Shown: piece by piece, positions 14,709-21,208 of the stretch
Numbering within the stretch: the stretch's first letter is position 1
How the letters are laid out: each line of letters opens with the position of its first letter
Assembly (NCBI GenBank): GCA_019419405.1
Contig: DYAA01000207.1
Location: 1 to 21,208, forward strand
Reading direction: 5' to 3'
From: Collinsella sp.
Lineage (GTDB): Bacteria > Actinomycetota > Coriobacteriia > Coriobacteriales > Coriobacteriaceae
Length of the DNA: 21,208 bases
The notes under the pieces: generated by a model
What the model saw: only the letters and a program-made list of their open reading frames with translations
Database searches by the model: none
What the model was told of the DNA's origin: nothing
Made by a program: the position numbers and the translations under genes

Positions 14709-15560
14709 TCATCTTTCCTGTTTCTCGATGTAGTTTTGCTTAATGACATGCGTCGCCCGTTCGTAGTCGCTGGCAACGTAAGCAGCGTACAGGGCATCGA
14801 CAACCATAAGCTGGGCCATACGCGAAGCCATGGCACCGCTGCGGACCAAGGGTTCACTCGCAGCGACGCCGAGCACGGCATCGGCCATGGTGGCAAGCTT
14901 GGATGATCCATCTACTTTGGTCACGGCCACAACGGGACAGTTGTGACGTTGAGCCTCGGCGGTGCAGTCCAGCACCTCTTGCGTCAAGCCCGAGTAGCTA
15001 AAGGCGATTGCCATATCGCCCTCATGCATGTTCTTGGCACACAAGAGCTGATCATGCCAGTCGTCGTACAGATGGCACTCTTTGTCGACACGCATGAGCT
15101 TTTGCGCCAGATCGTGCGCGACCAAACGAGAGGCACCGATACCGAACAGATTGACCGCGCGTGCCCGCTTAAGATGGGCCGCGCATCGCTCCAAGACGGT
15201 GTAATCGAGCGTTCGCGCCGTCGCTTCGATCGTGCGCACGTTGCTTTTCATCACCTTCCCCACGATACGTTCGACGCTGTCATCCATGGAGATATCCTCG
15301 AGGGCAACGTCTTTCTTGTCACCCAAGAGCGCCAGCTCGGCAATCAGTTCGCGCTGGAACTCCTTGTAGCCCGCAAAACCCAAGCGCTTGCAAAAGCGCA
15401 AAATGCTCGAGGGCGAGGAGAACGTGGCATCGGCAAGACCGCGGACGGACAGCCCGACCACCTCGTGCGGATGAGCGCTTACATATGCGATGACATTGCG
15501 TTCCGCCGGGCTCGCGCTGAGCTCACGCTCGCGAAGCCGCAAAAGCAATCCGTTTGCCAT
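14709..15560 (-). CDS. murR: RpiR-family transcriptional regulator of the mur operon
   Basis: Likely repressor that responds to MurNAc-6-phosphate. The 283-residue protein has an N-terminal RpiR helix-turn-helix domain (about 1-77; SVRGLADATFSSPSSILRFC then KRLGFAGYKEFQREL) and a C-terminal SIS sugar-phosphate domain (about 115-260; LFGIGASRLVAHDLAQKL, IAFSYSGLTQEVLD). Start choice: an in-frame GTG at 15569 overlaps the GGAGG itself, so the ATG at 15560, 8 bases after GGAGG, is preferred. It is the first gene of murR-murQ-murP-mupG, and a perfect 13-bp dyad in the predicted promoter suggests autoregulation. The name follows from position beside murQ; many RpiR proteins cannot be told apart by sequence alone. 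Confidence 0.87.
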   Translation of the reverse strand: MANGLLLRLRERELSASPAERNVIAYVSAHPHEVVGLSVRGLADATFSSPSSILRFCKRLGFAGYKEFQRELIAELALLGDKKDVALEDISMDDSVERIVGKVMKSNVRTIEATARTLDYTVLERCAAHLKRARAVNLFGIGASRLVAHDLAQKLMRVDKECHLYDDWHDQLLCAKNMHEGDMAIAFSYSGLTQEVLDCTAEAQRHNCPVVAVTKVDGSSKLATMADAVLGVAASEPLVRSGAMASRMAQLMVVDALYAAYVASDYERATHVIKQNYIEKQER

Positions 15561-15583
15561 CTCAAACACCTCCGTTGAGAAGA

Positions 15584-15607
15584 ATTAAAGACCAACGAAT
15601 GATTCGT
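15584..15607 (-). promoter_or_regulatory. murR promoter -10 box with operator dyad
   Basis: Minus-strand TTTAAT (15589-15584) is a plausible -10 box 24 bp before the murR ATG. ACGAATGATTCGT at 15595-15607 is a perfect 13-bp dyad that would fall in the spacer between -35 and -10. The -35 itself is weak (CCGGTA), which fits a regulated promoter but lowers certainty. Confidence 0.4.
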
Positions 15608-15655
15608 ACCGGATACAAACAGCTTTTACGGTACATTGTGCCGCAGCGTGGCGCA

Positions 15656-15683
15656 CAAAGGGCGAGCGTTCTACCGCTCGCCC
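15656..15683 (-). terminator. Terminator after the VanZ-family gene
   Basis: Perfect 9-bp arms GGGCGAGCG (15660-15668) and CGCTCGCCC (15675-15683) enclose 6 nt. On the minus strand the hairpin is followed by TTTGTG. It lies 82 bp after the VanZ-family stop and isolates it from murR. The T-tract is short. Confidence 0.6.
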
Positions 15684-15764
15684 CTCAAATCCGACCGCTC
15701 GGAAATACGCGCGACACAAAATAATTCAACAAGGTCGCATGATCAGAAACGGGTTTGTTACCGG

Positions 15765-16346
15765 CTAGCGCCTCGCATGGGCGCCGATCGGCCGAGTCGC
15801 ATGGCGCACCAACACCGCTGCCAGCAATACCAACAGCATCGCGGTAACATAGCCCGCAGCATCGAATCCTAAATCGATAACGTCGAAATGCCTGCCGGGA
15901 ACAAAGATCTTATGTACCTGATCGCCAACGGAGCAGACGGCGCAAAAGAGCAACACGGGCACGCAACGGGAGCATACGCTCCACGGACGCCTGGAAAAGC
16001 AAACCACGACCACCGAGGCGAACAATCCGACGAAGAAAAACTCTACGGTATGGGCAACGCGACGGACGTTCGTGCCCACCCACATGCGAATGGAAGCAAG
16101 TCGGCCAGACCGGACATTCGAAGCAGCCGAATCGGTGCCCCCGGTCATCCCGTTCTCGGTCTGAGCTTCGCCCGCGACATCGGCAGCCTGTACGCCCGTA
16201 GCTTGACCCTCCACCACACGCGCGGTGGACTCGCTCAGCAACGACGTCTCCACCGCATTTTGCTCCGTCAGCACCCAGATGCCCGCCAGCGTTGCAGTAA
16301 ACAGAACGATCGCGGTCCATCCGATTATTTGTTTTACGCGCGCCAA
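15765..16346 (-). CDS. VanZ-family membrane protein
   Basis: Membrane protein of the VanZ-like family, whose biochemical role is poorly understood (the namesake gives low-level teicoplanin resistance). With a TTG start at 16346 it has 193 residues: a membrane segment at about 7-26, a long polar Ala/Glu/Thr-rich stretch about 27-92 that should lie outside the membrane, then segments at about 97-117, 127-143 and 164-181. The family core is the RVAHTVEFFFVG block and SVGDQVHKIFVPGRHFDVID, the second being diagnostic. TTG is chosen because AGGAGG lies 7 bases upstream; extending to another TTG at 16388 would read through that site. It has no obvious functional link to its neighbours. Nothing else suggests glycopeptide resistance here. 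Confidence 0.85.
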   Translation of the reverse strand: MARVKQIIGWTAIVLFTATLAGIWVLTEQNAVETSLLSESTARVVEGQATGVQAADVAGEAQTENGMTGGTDSAASNVRSGRLASIRMWVGTNVRRVAHTVEFFFVGLFASVVVVCFSRRPWSVCSRCVPVLLFCAVCSVGDQVHKIFVPGRHFDVIDLGFDAAGYVTAMLLVLLAAVLVRHATRPIGAHARR

Positions 16347-16450
16347 GGGCCTACCTCCTTTTTTGAATATCAGCGAGTGTAGCCCCAAATGGCATCGTCA
16401 CCGTATCAAAATTTGAATCGCAACAGGAAGCGCCAAAGCGGCGCAAACCC

Positions 16451-17056
16451 CTACCCCGCCTCGCGCATCCAGCGATCGAACGTCCCCACGCACACGCCCA
16501 GGCACTTTGCTGCCTGGCTGCGGGTAATATCGCCTGCCTCATAGCTATCGCGTACCAGCTCAAACTGAGGAGGGCACGGCTTGCGAGGTCGACCGAAACG
16601 GACCCCTCGCGCCCGCGCCGCTGCAATCCCCTCCGCTTGGCGCCGATGAATATTCTCGCGCTCCACCTGCGCCACGTAGCTCAGCAGTTGTAGCACAATA
16701 TCGGCAATCAGGGTATTGGTCACATCCGGCGCGCCGCTGGCCCTGGCGCGCGTGTCAAGCAATGGCATGTCCAACACCACAATGGCAACCCCGAGCTCCT
16801 TGGTAATGCGTCGCCATTCCTCAAGAATCTCGGAGTAATTACGGCCAAGTCGATCGATAGAAAGCACCACCAGCACGTCCCCGTCTCCCAGGATGTGCAG
16901 CAGCTCGCGATACCGCGGGCGATCGAAGTCCTTGCCGCTCGCATGGTCGGCATAAATATTCGCCGAGCCCACGCCATAGGCGCCCAGCGCATCCAGCTGC
17001 CGATTTAGATTCTGATCGCGCGAACTCACCCGCGCATAACCATACACCGTCGCCAT
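16451..17056 (-). CDS. Serine site-specific recombinase (resolvase/invertase family)
   Basis: A 201-residue small serine recombinase. The catalytic domain (about 3-140) begins VYGYARVSSRDQNLNRQLDA with nucleophile Ser11 and Arg9, and carries Arg69 and Arg72 in SIDRLGRN, each one position later than in gamma-delta resolvase. A long E-helix region ends VERENIHRRQAEGIAAARAR, then GVRFGRPRKP leads into a C-terminal helix-turn-helix (about 165-200; ITRSQAAKCLGVCVGTFDRW). All catalytic residues are present, so it should be active. Start: ATG at 17056, with a weak GGGGA 5-8 bases ahead. No transposase, integron or phage gene accompanies it, and no invertible segment is evident. A dyad at 17074-17100 lies just upstream and could be part of its target site. 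It may have arrived by transfer between rnr and the mur region. Confidence 0.92.
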   Translation of the reverse strand: MATVYGYARVSSRDQNLNRQLDALGAYGVGSANIYADHASGKDFDRPRYRELLHILGDGDVLVVLSIDRLGRNYSEILEEWRRITKELGVAIVVLDMPLLDTRARASGAPDVTNTLIADIVLQLLSYVAQVERENIHRRQAEGIAAARARGVRFGRPRKPCPPQFELVRDSYEAGDITRSQAAKCLGVCVGTFDRWMREAG

Positions 17057-17073
17057 CTCATCCCCGCTTCTTG

Positions 17074-17100
17074 TAAACCTGCCAAAAAGGGACAGGTTTA
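17074..17100. repeat. Dyad upstream of the serine recombinase gene
   Basis: Perfect 8-bp arms TAAACCTG (17074-17081) and CAGGTTTA (17093-17100) around 11 nt, 17 bp before the recombinase start codon. Small serine recombinases often act on dyad sites beside their own gene, so this is a candidate binding site; it may instead be one copy of a dispersed palindromic repeat. Confidence 0.5.
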
Positions 17101-17175
17101 TTTTGGTAGGATTTACCTCTCCAATAGCAGGTAAGCGGGCGGCCGTGCAGACGGCAAGGTAGCCATGATCCAAAT

Positions 17176-17207
17176 GCGGAGGGCGGCCCCGAAAGACCGC
17201 CCTCCGC
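17176..17207 (-). terminator. Terminator of the rnr transcript
   Basis: Perfect 11-bp arms GCGGAGGGCGG (17176-17186) and CCGCCCTCCGC (17197-17207) with a 10-nt loop, 25 bp after the rnr stop. On the minus strand ATTTGG follows, a short T-tract, but the stem is very stable. Confidence 0.65.
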
Positions 17208-17232
17208 TCTCCCGTCATGAGTCGAGATTTGG

Positions 17233-19368
17233 CTAATGGATAAGCTTAAAGTCCAAGTGCCCACGCGTGGTATTGACGCGCGAGACCTCGATAATCACGC
17301 GCTGGCCCAGTTCATAGCGAGTCCCCGTGTCGGCACCTGTGAGCGTGAGCGCATCCTCGTCGAACTCGAACCACTCGTTGCCCAGGCTTTTGATCGAAAC
17401 CAAGCCTTCGACCTGCGTCAGGTCCAAGCGCACAAAGAGGCCCATGCTGCTAACCCACGAGACGGATCCGGCATAGCGCTCGCCCAGACGGTCCTCATAG
17501 TACTGGGCAATCTTGATCTTTTGCGTCGCATGGCTGGCGGCATCGGCCGCACGCTCGGCATCGCTGCATGCGCGGCAGATCTGCGGCAGAATGCGCGGCA
17601 GCGACTCGCGCCCCTTGCCAATCAGTCGCGGCGTACGGACCAAGGCGTCCTTGCCGCCAAGCTGTTCATAGGCCAACTGCAGTTTGAGCACGCGGTGCAC
17701 CACCAGATCGGGATAGCGACGGATGGGACTCGTAAAGTGACAGTAGCACGGCGCGGCGAGCGCAAAGTGGCCCTCGTTGCGCGGCTTGTACAGCGCACGC
17801 TGCATGCTGCGCAGAAGCAGCGTGTTGACGAGCGGTGCGTTTGCCGTACCGGCGGCAGCATCAACTGCAGCCTGCAGCTCATCGGGACTCCCCAGGGCAA
17901 TACCGGCAGCACGGCGATCGTCGATGATGCCCAGCTGCGCCAGCGCAACGGCGGCACCGTGCAGGCTATCGGGGCTCGGATCCTCATGCACGCGATAGCA
18001 GGCCTCGATATCACGGTCTGCCAGCCACTCTGCAACGCACTCGTTGGCGAGCAGCATGGCTTCCTCGATAAGCGACGTGGCACACGAACGCTCACGCGCC
18101 ACAATCTGCACGGGTACTCCGTCCTCGTCCAATAGAGCGCGAATCTCGGCCGTGTCAAAATCGACTGAGCCGCGGACGCGACGAATACGACGGCGAAGTT
18201 CGGCGAGTTCGTTGGCGGCGACAAGGAAATTGCCGAGGTCGACGTTGCAGCCGCGGGCGGCCTTCTCGCACGCAAGACCGCGCTCAAGCGCCTCCTCGCG
18301 CGAGGCCTCAGCAGCCGCAACATCCTCGGCAGCACCCTCCAGCACCCCATACTCCACCGCGCCGGCACGCACCAGCAGCGCCTCGGCGCCGTCATAGTCC
18401 ATACGCACACGCGAGCGAATCACGCTGGGGTACGGATCGTAATGCCGCACGCGACCCTGCGCATCGAGTTCAATGTCAACGGTAAACGCAAGACGGTCCT
18501 CGTCAGGGCGAAGCGAACACAGGTCATTGGACAGGCGTTCGGGCAGCATGGGAAGCACGCGATCGGCCAGATACACCGATGTCGTACGATGGCGAGCCTC
18601 AAGATCGATATGCCCGTCCCAAGCCACATAGTGAGAAACGTCAGCGATATGCACACCCAGCTTGTAGCCACCCTCGGGCGTGCGCTCAAGCGAAATGGCA
18701 TCGTCAAAGTCGCGCGCGTCGACCGGGTCGATCGTGATGACAAAGCGGTCGCGCAGATCGCGGCGGAGCGGGTCCTTAAGCGCCGCGGACACATCGAGCG
18801 AAAGCCCCTCGGCCTCGTCCAGCGCGGCCTCGGGATAGCTATCGGTATAGCCGTAACGCGCCATCACGTATTGAACGCCCAAATCGGGCGCGTCATCTCC
18901 GCCAATGCGGCGTTCGATCGTCACGGTGCCCGATTCCAGGCGCGTCGGGTAGGTCAAAATGCGCGCGACAACGGCATCACCCGGGTGGACGCCCAGACAA
19001 TCCGCCGAGGTATCCTCGGGCAGAATGAAGAAGTCGGCCTTCAGGCGCGAATCGAGCGGCTCGATCACACCGAGCGGACCAGCGGTCTGGTACGTACCCA
19101 CCACGCTTATGGCTGCGCGCTCAACCACGCCTTCGATCACGGCGCGCCGCTCACCGTGCGGGCTGTTCTTAATGCTCACGGCAACGGTATCGCCATCCAT
19201 GATCTCGCGCTTACCGCGGCCCATGACCTTGTAGTCGCCGCTCTCGGTTATGACATAGGCGCCATGCTCATGGAGCTGCACGCGCCCGGTCAGGCTCGGA
19301 CGGCGTTCGCTGCGCACCGCCCCACGCTTATTGCGAGCACCGCGCTTATGCTTGTTATTGCGCCCCAT
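17233..19368 (-). CDS. rnr: Ribonuclease R (RNase II/R family exoribonuclease)
   Basis: Processive 3'-5' exoribonuclease that degrades structured RNA and, with SmpB-tmRNA, non-stop messages. The 711-residue protein has a very basic N-terminus (MGRNNKHKRGARNKR), cold-shock-like RNA-binding domains to about 200, and the RNB catalytic domain from about 205. The four metal-binding aspartates are Asp214, Asp220, Asp222 and Asp223 in TIDPVDARDFDDA. Further RNB blocks are HIADVSHYV, ADRVLPMLPERLSNDLCSL and HFTSPIRRYPDLVVHR. An S1 domain closes the protein (about 629-711). There is no obvious N-terminal helix-turn-helix of the E. coli kind, in keeping with the shorter Gram-positive enzymes. Start: ATG at 19368 with AAGGAGG 4 bases before. 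The ftsX terminator lies 78 bp upstream, so rnr should have its own promoter; I could not identify it. Confidence 0.95.
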   Translation of the reverse strand: MGRNNKHKRGARNKRGAVRSERRPSLTGRVQLHEHGAYVITESGDYKVMGRGKREIMDGDTVAVSIKNSPHGERRAVIEGVVERAAISVVGTYQTAGPLGVIEPLDSRLKADFFILPEDTSADCLGVHPGDAVVARILTYPTRLESGTVTIERRIGGDDAPDLGVQYVMARYGYTDSYPEAALDEAEGLSLDVSAALKDPLRRDLRDRFVITIDPVDARDFDDAISLERTPEGGYKLGVHIADVSHYVAWDGHIDLEARHRTTSVYLADRVLPMLPERLSNDLCSLRPDEDRLAFTVDIELDAQGRVRHYDPYPSVIRSRVRMDYDGAEALLVRAGAVEYGVLEGAAEDVAAAEASREEALERGLACEKAARGCNVDLGNFLVAANELAELRRRIRRVRGSVDFDTAEIRALLDEDGVPVQIVARERSCATSLIEEAMLLANECVAEWLADRDIEACYRVHEDPSPDSLHGAAVALAQLGIIDDRRAAGIALGSPDELQAAVDAAAGTANAPLVNTLLLRSMQRALYKPRNEGHFALAAPCYCHFTSPIRRYPDLVVHRVLKLQLAYEQLGGKDALVRTPRLIGKGRESLPRILPQICRACSDAERAADAASHATQKIKIAQYYEDRLGERYAGSVSWVSSMGLFVRLDLTQVEGLVSIKSLGNEWFEFDEDALTLTGADTGTRYELGQRVIIEVSRVNTTRGHLDFKLIH

Positions 19369-19445
19369 GGCGCCTCCTTGCTATCGATGACGAACTCCAA
19401 AGAGTCTACCCAAATGATTCGCTTTCCTGCCGTCCCCTAGAGATC

Positions 19446-19479
19446 AAAAAACGGGCCGCCCCATAAGAGACGACCCGTT
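19446..19479 (-). terminator. Terminator of the ftsE-ftsX transcript
   Basis: Minus-strand 11-bp stem (19479-19469 with 19460-19450, two or three G:T pairs), 8-nt loop, and a run of T residues (19451-19446) at its base. It lies 25 bp after the ftsX stop. Confidence 0.8.
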
Positions 19480-19503
19480 GGAAGGGATGAATTCCAGGCA
19501 TGC

Positions 19504-20424
19504 CTACACGCGCAGGTAGCGGCGCATGGCTATGGCAGAACCAAAGAGACCGATAATCACACCGACCAGAATCAGCGCAGCATAGGTCACCAGGTAGTAC
19601 TGCATCGGCAGGGCAAACGACATCCAGCCGATGCTCTCCTGCAAACGCGGAATCATCAGATTGCGCAGCAGCTCCAGAACGCCGATGGAAAGCAGCGAGC
19701 CCAAAATGGCCTGCAGTACGCCCTCGGTGATAAACGGGCCGCGAATGAAGCCGTTGCTGGCGCCGACCAGACGCATAATCGCAATCTCACGACGACGCGC
19801 CGTGATGGACAGGCGAATCGTGTTGTTGATGAAGATGAATGCGATAAAGGTCAAAAGGCCAACGAGCACCACGGCGGCGATGCGGATGTAGTTGGTCACC
19901 TGGAACAGGCGGCTCACTTCCTCTTGGCCGTACAGCACGCTCGCGTTGACGTCGCCGTCATCCGCGATCTTCTGGAAGTCGGCGTTCTTCTTGAGCTTCT
20001 GGGCCGTGCTCTCGACCTTGGACGGATCGTCCATCTCAATTGCAAACGAAGCCGGCAGCGGGTTCTGGCCATCGAGCGCGCTCATGGTGGCGTCGGCGTT
20101 GCCCGACATCTTGCTCGTATACTCGGCCAGCGCGTCGTCCTTGTCCTTATAGGTCACGGACTTGACGTTATTCCACGTCTTAAGCTCGGCCTCAAAAGCC
20201 TGAACATCGGCCTGATCGGCGTCATCGCTAATGAACGCGTTGATGACAACCTGATCCTCGACGGTGCCGATCACGGAGTTCAGCATCGCGGAGCCCATGA
20301 TGAACAGGCCGATGATAAACAGCGAAAGGAAGATCGTGATGACGGCGCCGAGCGAGGTAGTCCAGTTACGGAAGAAGTGACTGATTGCCTCTTTGAAGGA
20401 GTAGCCCACGTTAGTTGGTGCCAT
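19504..20424 (-). CDS. ftsX: Cell division protein FtsX
   Basis: Membrane partner of the ATPase FtsE; the complex sits at the divisome and activates peptidoglycan hydrolases. The 306-residue protein has the FtsX topology: cytoplasmic N-terminus ending in HFFRNWTTS, membrane segment 25-47, a large extracellular domain (about 50-178) starting VEDQVVINAFISDD, then segments at about 180-203, 233-255 and 276-299. The cytoplasmic loop TARRREIAIMRLVGASNGFI is the conserved coupling region to FtsE. Start: ATG at 20424, which lies inside the end of ftsE (14-bp overlap) and has GGGGAGG about 11 bases upstream. A terminator follows the stop. Which hydrolase it controls here cannot be told from the window. 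Confidence 0.95.
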   Translation of the reverse strand: MAPTNVGYSFKEAISHFFRNWTTSLGAVITIFLSLFIIGLFIMGSAMLNSVIGTVEDQVVINAFISDDADQADVQAFEAELKTWNNVKSVTYKDKDDALAEYTSKMSGNADATMSALDGQNPLPASFAIEMDDPSKVESTAQKLKKNADFQKIADDGDVNASVLYGQEEVSRLFQVTNYIRIAAVVLVGLLTFIAFIFINNTIRLSITARRREIAIMRLVGASNGFIRGPFITEGVLQAILGSLLSIGVLELLRNLMIPRLQESIGWMSFALPMQYYLVTYAALILVGVIIGLFGSAIAMRRYLRV

Positions 20425-21175
20425 AGTTGCCGTAACCTCCCCTCTCCTGGTCGCGGATAACGTGGCCGCCCTCGAGGGCGATCACGCGACGGTGCATGCT
20501 ATCGACCATCTCGCGGTCGTGCGTGGCGACGATCACGGTGGTGCCGGTGCGGTTAATACGCTCGAGCAGCTTCATGATGCCCAGCGAGATCGCCGGGTCG
20601 AGGTTACCCGTGGGCTCGTCGCAGATCAGCAGCGGCGGACGGTTGACCATAGCGCGGGCGACGGCGACGCGCTGCTGCTCGCCACCGGAAAGCTGGTCGG
20701 GCAGCGAGTCCATCTGATCGGCCAGACCGACCAGACGCAGCACCTCCGGCACCTGGCTGCGAATGACGCCCTTGGGCTTGCCGATGCACTGCAGGGCAAA
20801 CGCCACGTTTTCGTAGGCGGTTTTTTGCGGCAGAAGCTTAAAGTCCTGGAACACGGCGCCAATCTGGCGGCGCAGGAACGGAACCTTGCGGTTCTTGATC
20901 TTCATGAGGTCCTGACCGGCAACCAGGATGCGACCGCTCGTCGGCTTGACGTCGCGGTTGAGCGTCGACAGCAGCGTGGTCTTACCCGAGCCGGAGTGAC
21001 CGACCAGGAAGACAAACTCGCCCGGATAGATCTCGATGTTGATGTCGTCGAGTGCAGGCTTGTTGGGCTGTGCCGGATAGATCTTGGTGACATGCTCCAT
21101 AAGGATGACGGGCTCGACACCGGCCTGCTTGGCCATCTTCTTGCGGCTGGCCTGCGGATCGATGGGCGCAAACAC
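20411..21175 (-). CDS. ftsE: Cell division ATP-binding protein FtsE (start uncertain)
   Basis: ABC-type ATPase that works with FtsX at the division site. Numbering from the GTG at 21175 (254 residues): Walker A GHSGSGKT at 59-66, Q-loop Gln110 in AVFQDFKLLP, signature LSGGEQ 162-167, Walker B LLICDE 182-187, and H-loop His219 in VATHD. The sequence ALDDINIEIYPGEFVFLVGH is typical of FtsE. The start is unclear: the frame is open to the window end, the usual family start corresponds to about residue 23, an ATG at 21136 gives a 241-residue protein, and neither it nor the GTG has a good ribosome-binding site. The gene may therefore begin with a short unusual N-terminal extension or outside the window. 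It overlaps ftsX by 14 bp, so the two are cotranscribed and probably translationally coupled. Confidence 0.9.
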   Translation of the reverse strand: MFAPIDPQASRKKMAKQAGVEPVILMEHVTKIYPAQPNKPALDDINIEIYPGEFVFLVGHSGSGKTTLLSTLNRDVKPTSGRILVAGQDLMKIKNRKVPFLRRQIGAVFQDFKLLPQKTAYENVAFALQCIGKPKGVIRSQVPEVLRLVGLADQMDSLPDQLSGGEQQRVAVARAMVNRPPLLICDEPTGNLDPAISLGIMKLLERINRTGTTVIVATHDREMVDSMHRRVIALEGGHVIRDQERGGYGNYGTN

Positions 21176-21208
21176 CGACGTAAAATCGGGGTTGTTGAGC
21201 GCGTTATC

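Noticed and set aside
15765..16346. A glycopeptide-resistance locus based on the VanZ-like gene
   Set aside because: No vanHAX-type ligase, dehydrogenase or dipeptidase genes accompany it; VanZ-like proteins are widespread without resistance.
18442..19440. A 332-codon plus-strand open frame inside rnr
   Set aside because: Antisense to the RNB domain with compositional bias only; no motif seen.

Overview
The window is a high-G+C bacterial chromosome segment, densely packed with mostly minus-strand genes. The gene set points to a Coriobacteriia actinobacterium, most likely Collinsella-like: cofactor-dependent phosphoglycerate mutase, a stand-alone flavin reductase and small rubredoxin typical of anaerobes, a MurNAc phosphotransferase operon with MupG, FtsEX, RNase R and SmpB. 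This assignment is inference from gene content and composition; no rRNA gene is present to settle it.

Layout. 1-4455 (minus) is nearly all of gltB, glutamate synthase large subunit, cut at its 3' end by the window edge. 4456-4914 is a divergent intergenic region carrying a two-hairpin palindromic repeat. 4915-7020 (plus) holds gpmA and an Nramp-type Mn/Fe transporter (mntH). A second copy of the repeat lies at 7049-7185 in the same orientation, so the pair of repeats brackets gpmA-mntH. 7329-8065 (minus) has a 47-residue rubredoxin and a flavin reductase, which together look like a split version of the anaerobe flavin reductase-rubredoxin fusion. 8117-8261 is rich in hairpins and dyads. 8274-9651 (minus) is a TPR protein overlapping smpB by 11 bp. 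9711-9989 is a tRNA-Gln/tRNA-Glu transcription unit with a visible promoter and terminator. 10182-10592 (plus) is an unrecognised 136-residue protein. 10665-11024 (minus) is an ArsC/Spx-type thioredoxin-fold protein.

11117-15560 (minus) is a muropeptide-recycling operon, murR-murQ-murP-mupG: an RpiR-type regulator, MurNAc-6-phosphate etherase, the MurNAc-type PTS EIIBC, and the MupG 6-phospho-muramidase family. Together they should import MurNAc-containing disaccharide or MurNAc by PTS, hydrolyse the phosphorylated disaccharide, and convert MurNAc-6P to GlcNAc-6P. A strong terminator hairpin sits directly before the mupG ribosome-binding site. 15765-16346 is a VanZ-family membrane protein, 16451-17056 a lone serine recombinase, 17233-19368 RNase R, and 19504-21175 ftsX-ftsE (start of ftsE uncertain).

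The most unusual material is non-coding: four homologous hairpins (15-17-bp arms, 25-nt spacers with a shared core) in two tandem pairs, another long palindrome behind smpB, and the terminator inside the murP-mupG gap.
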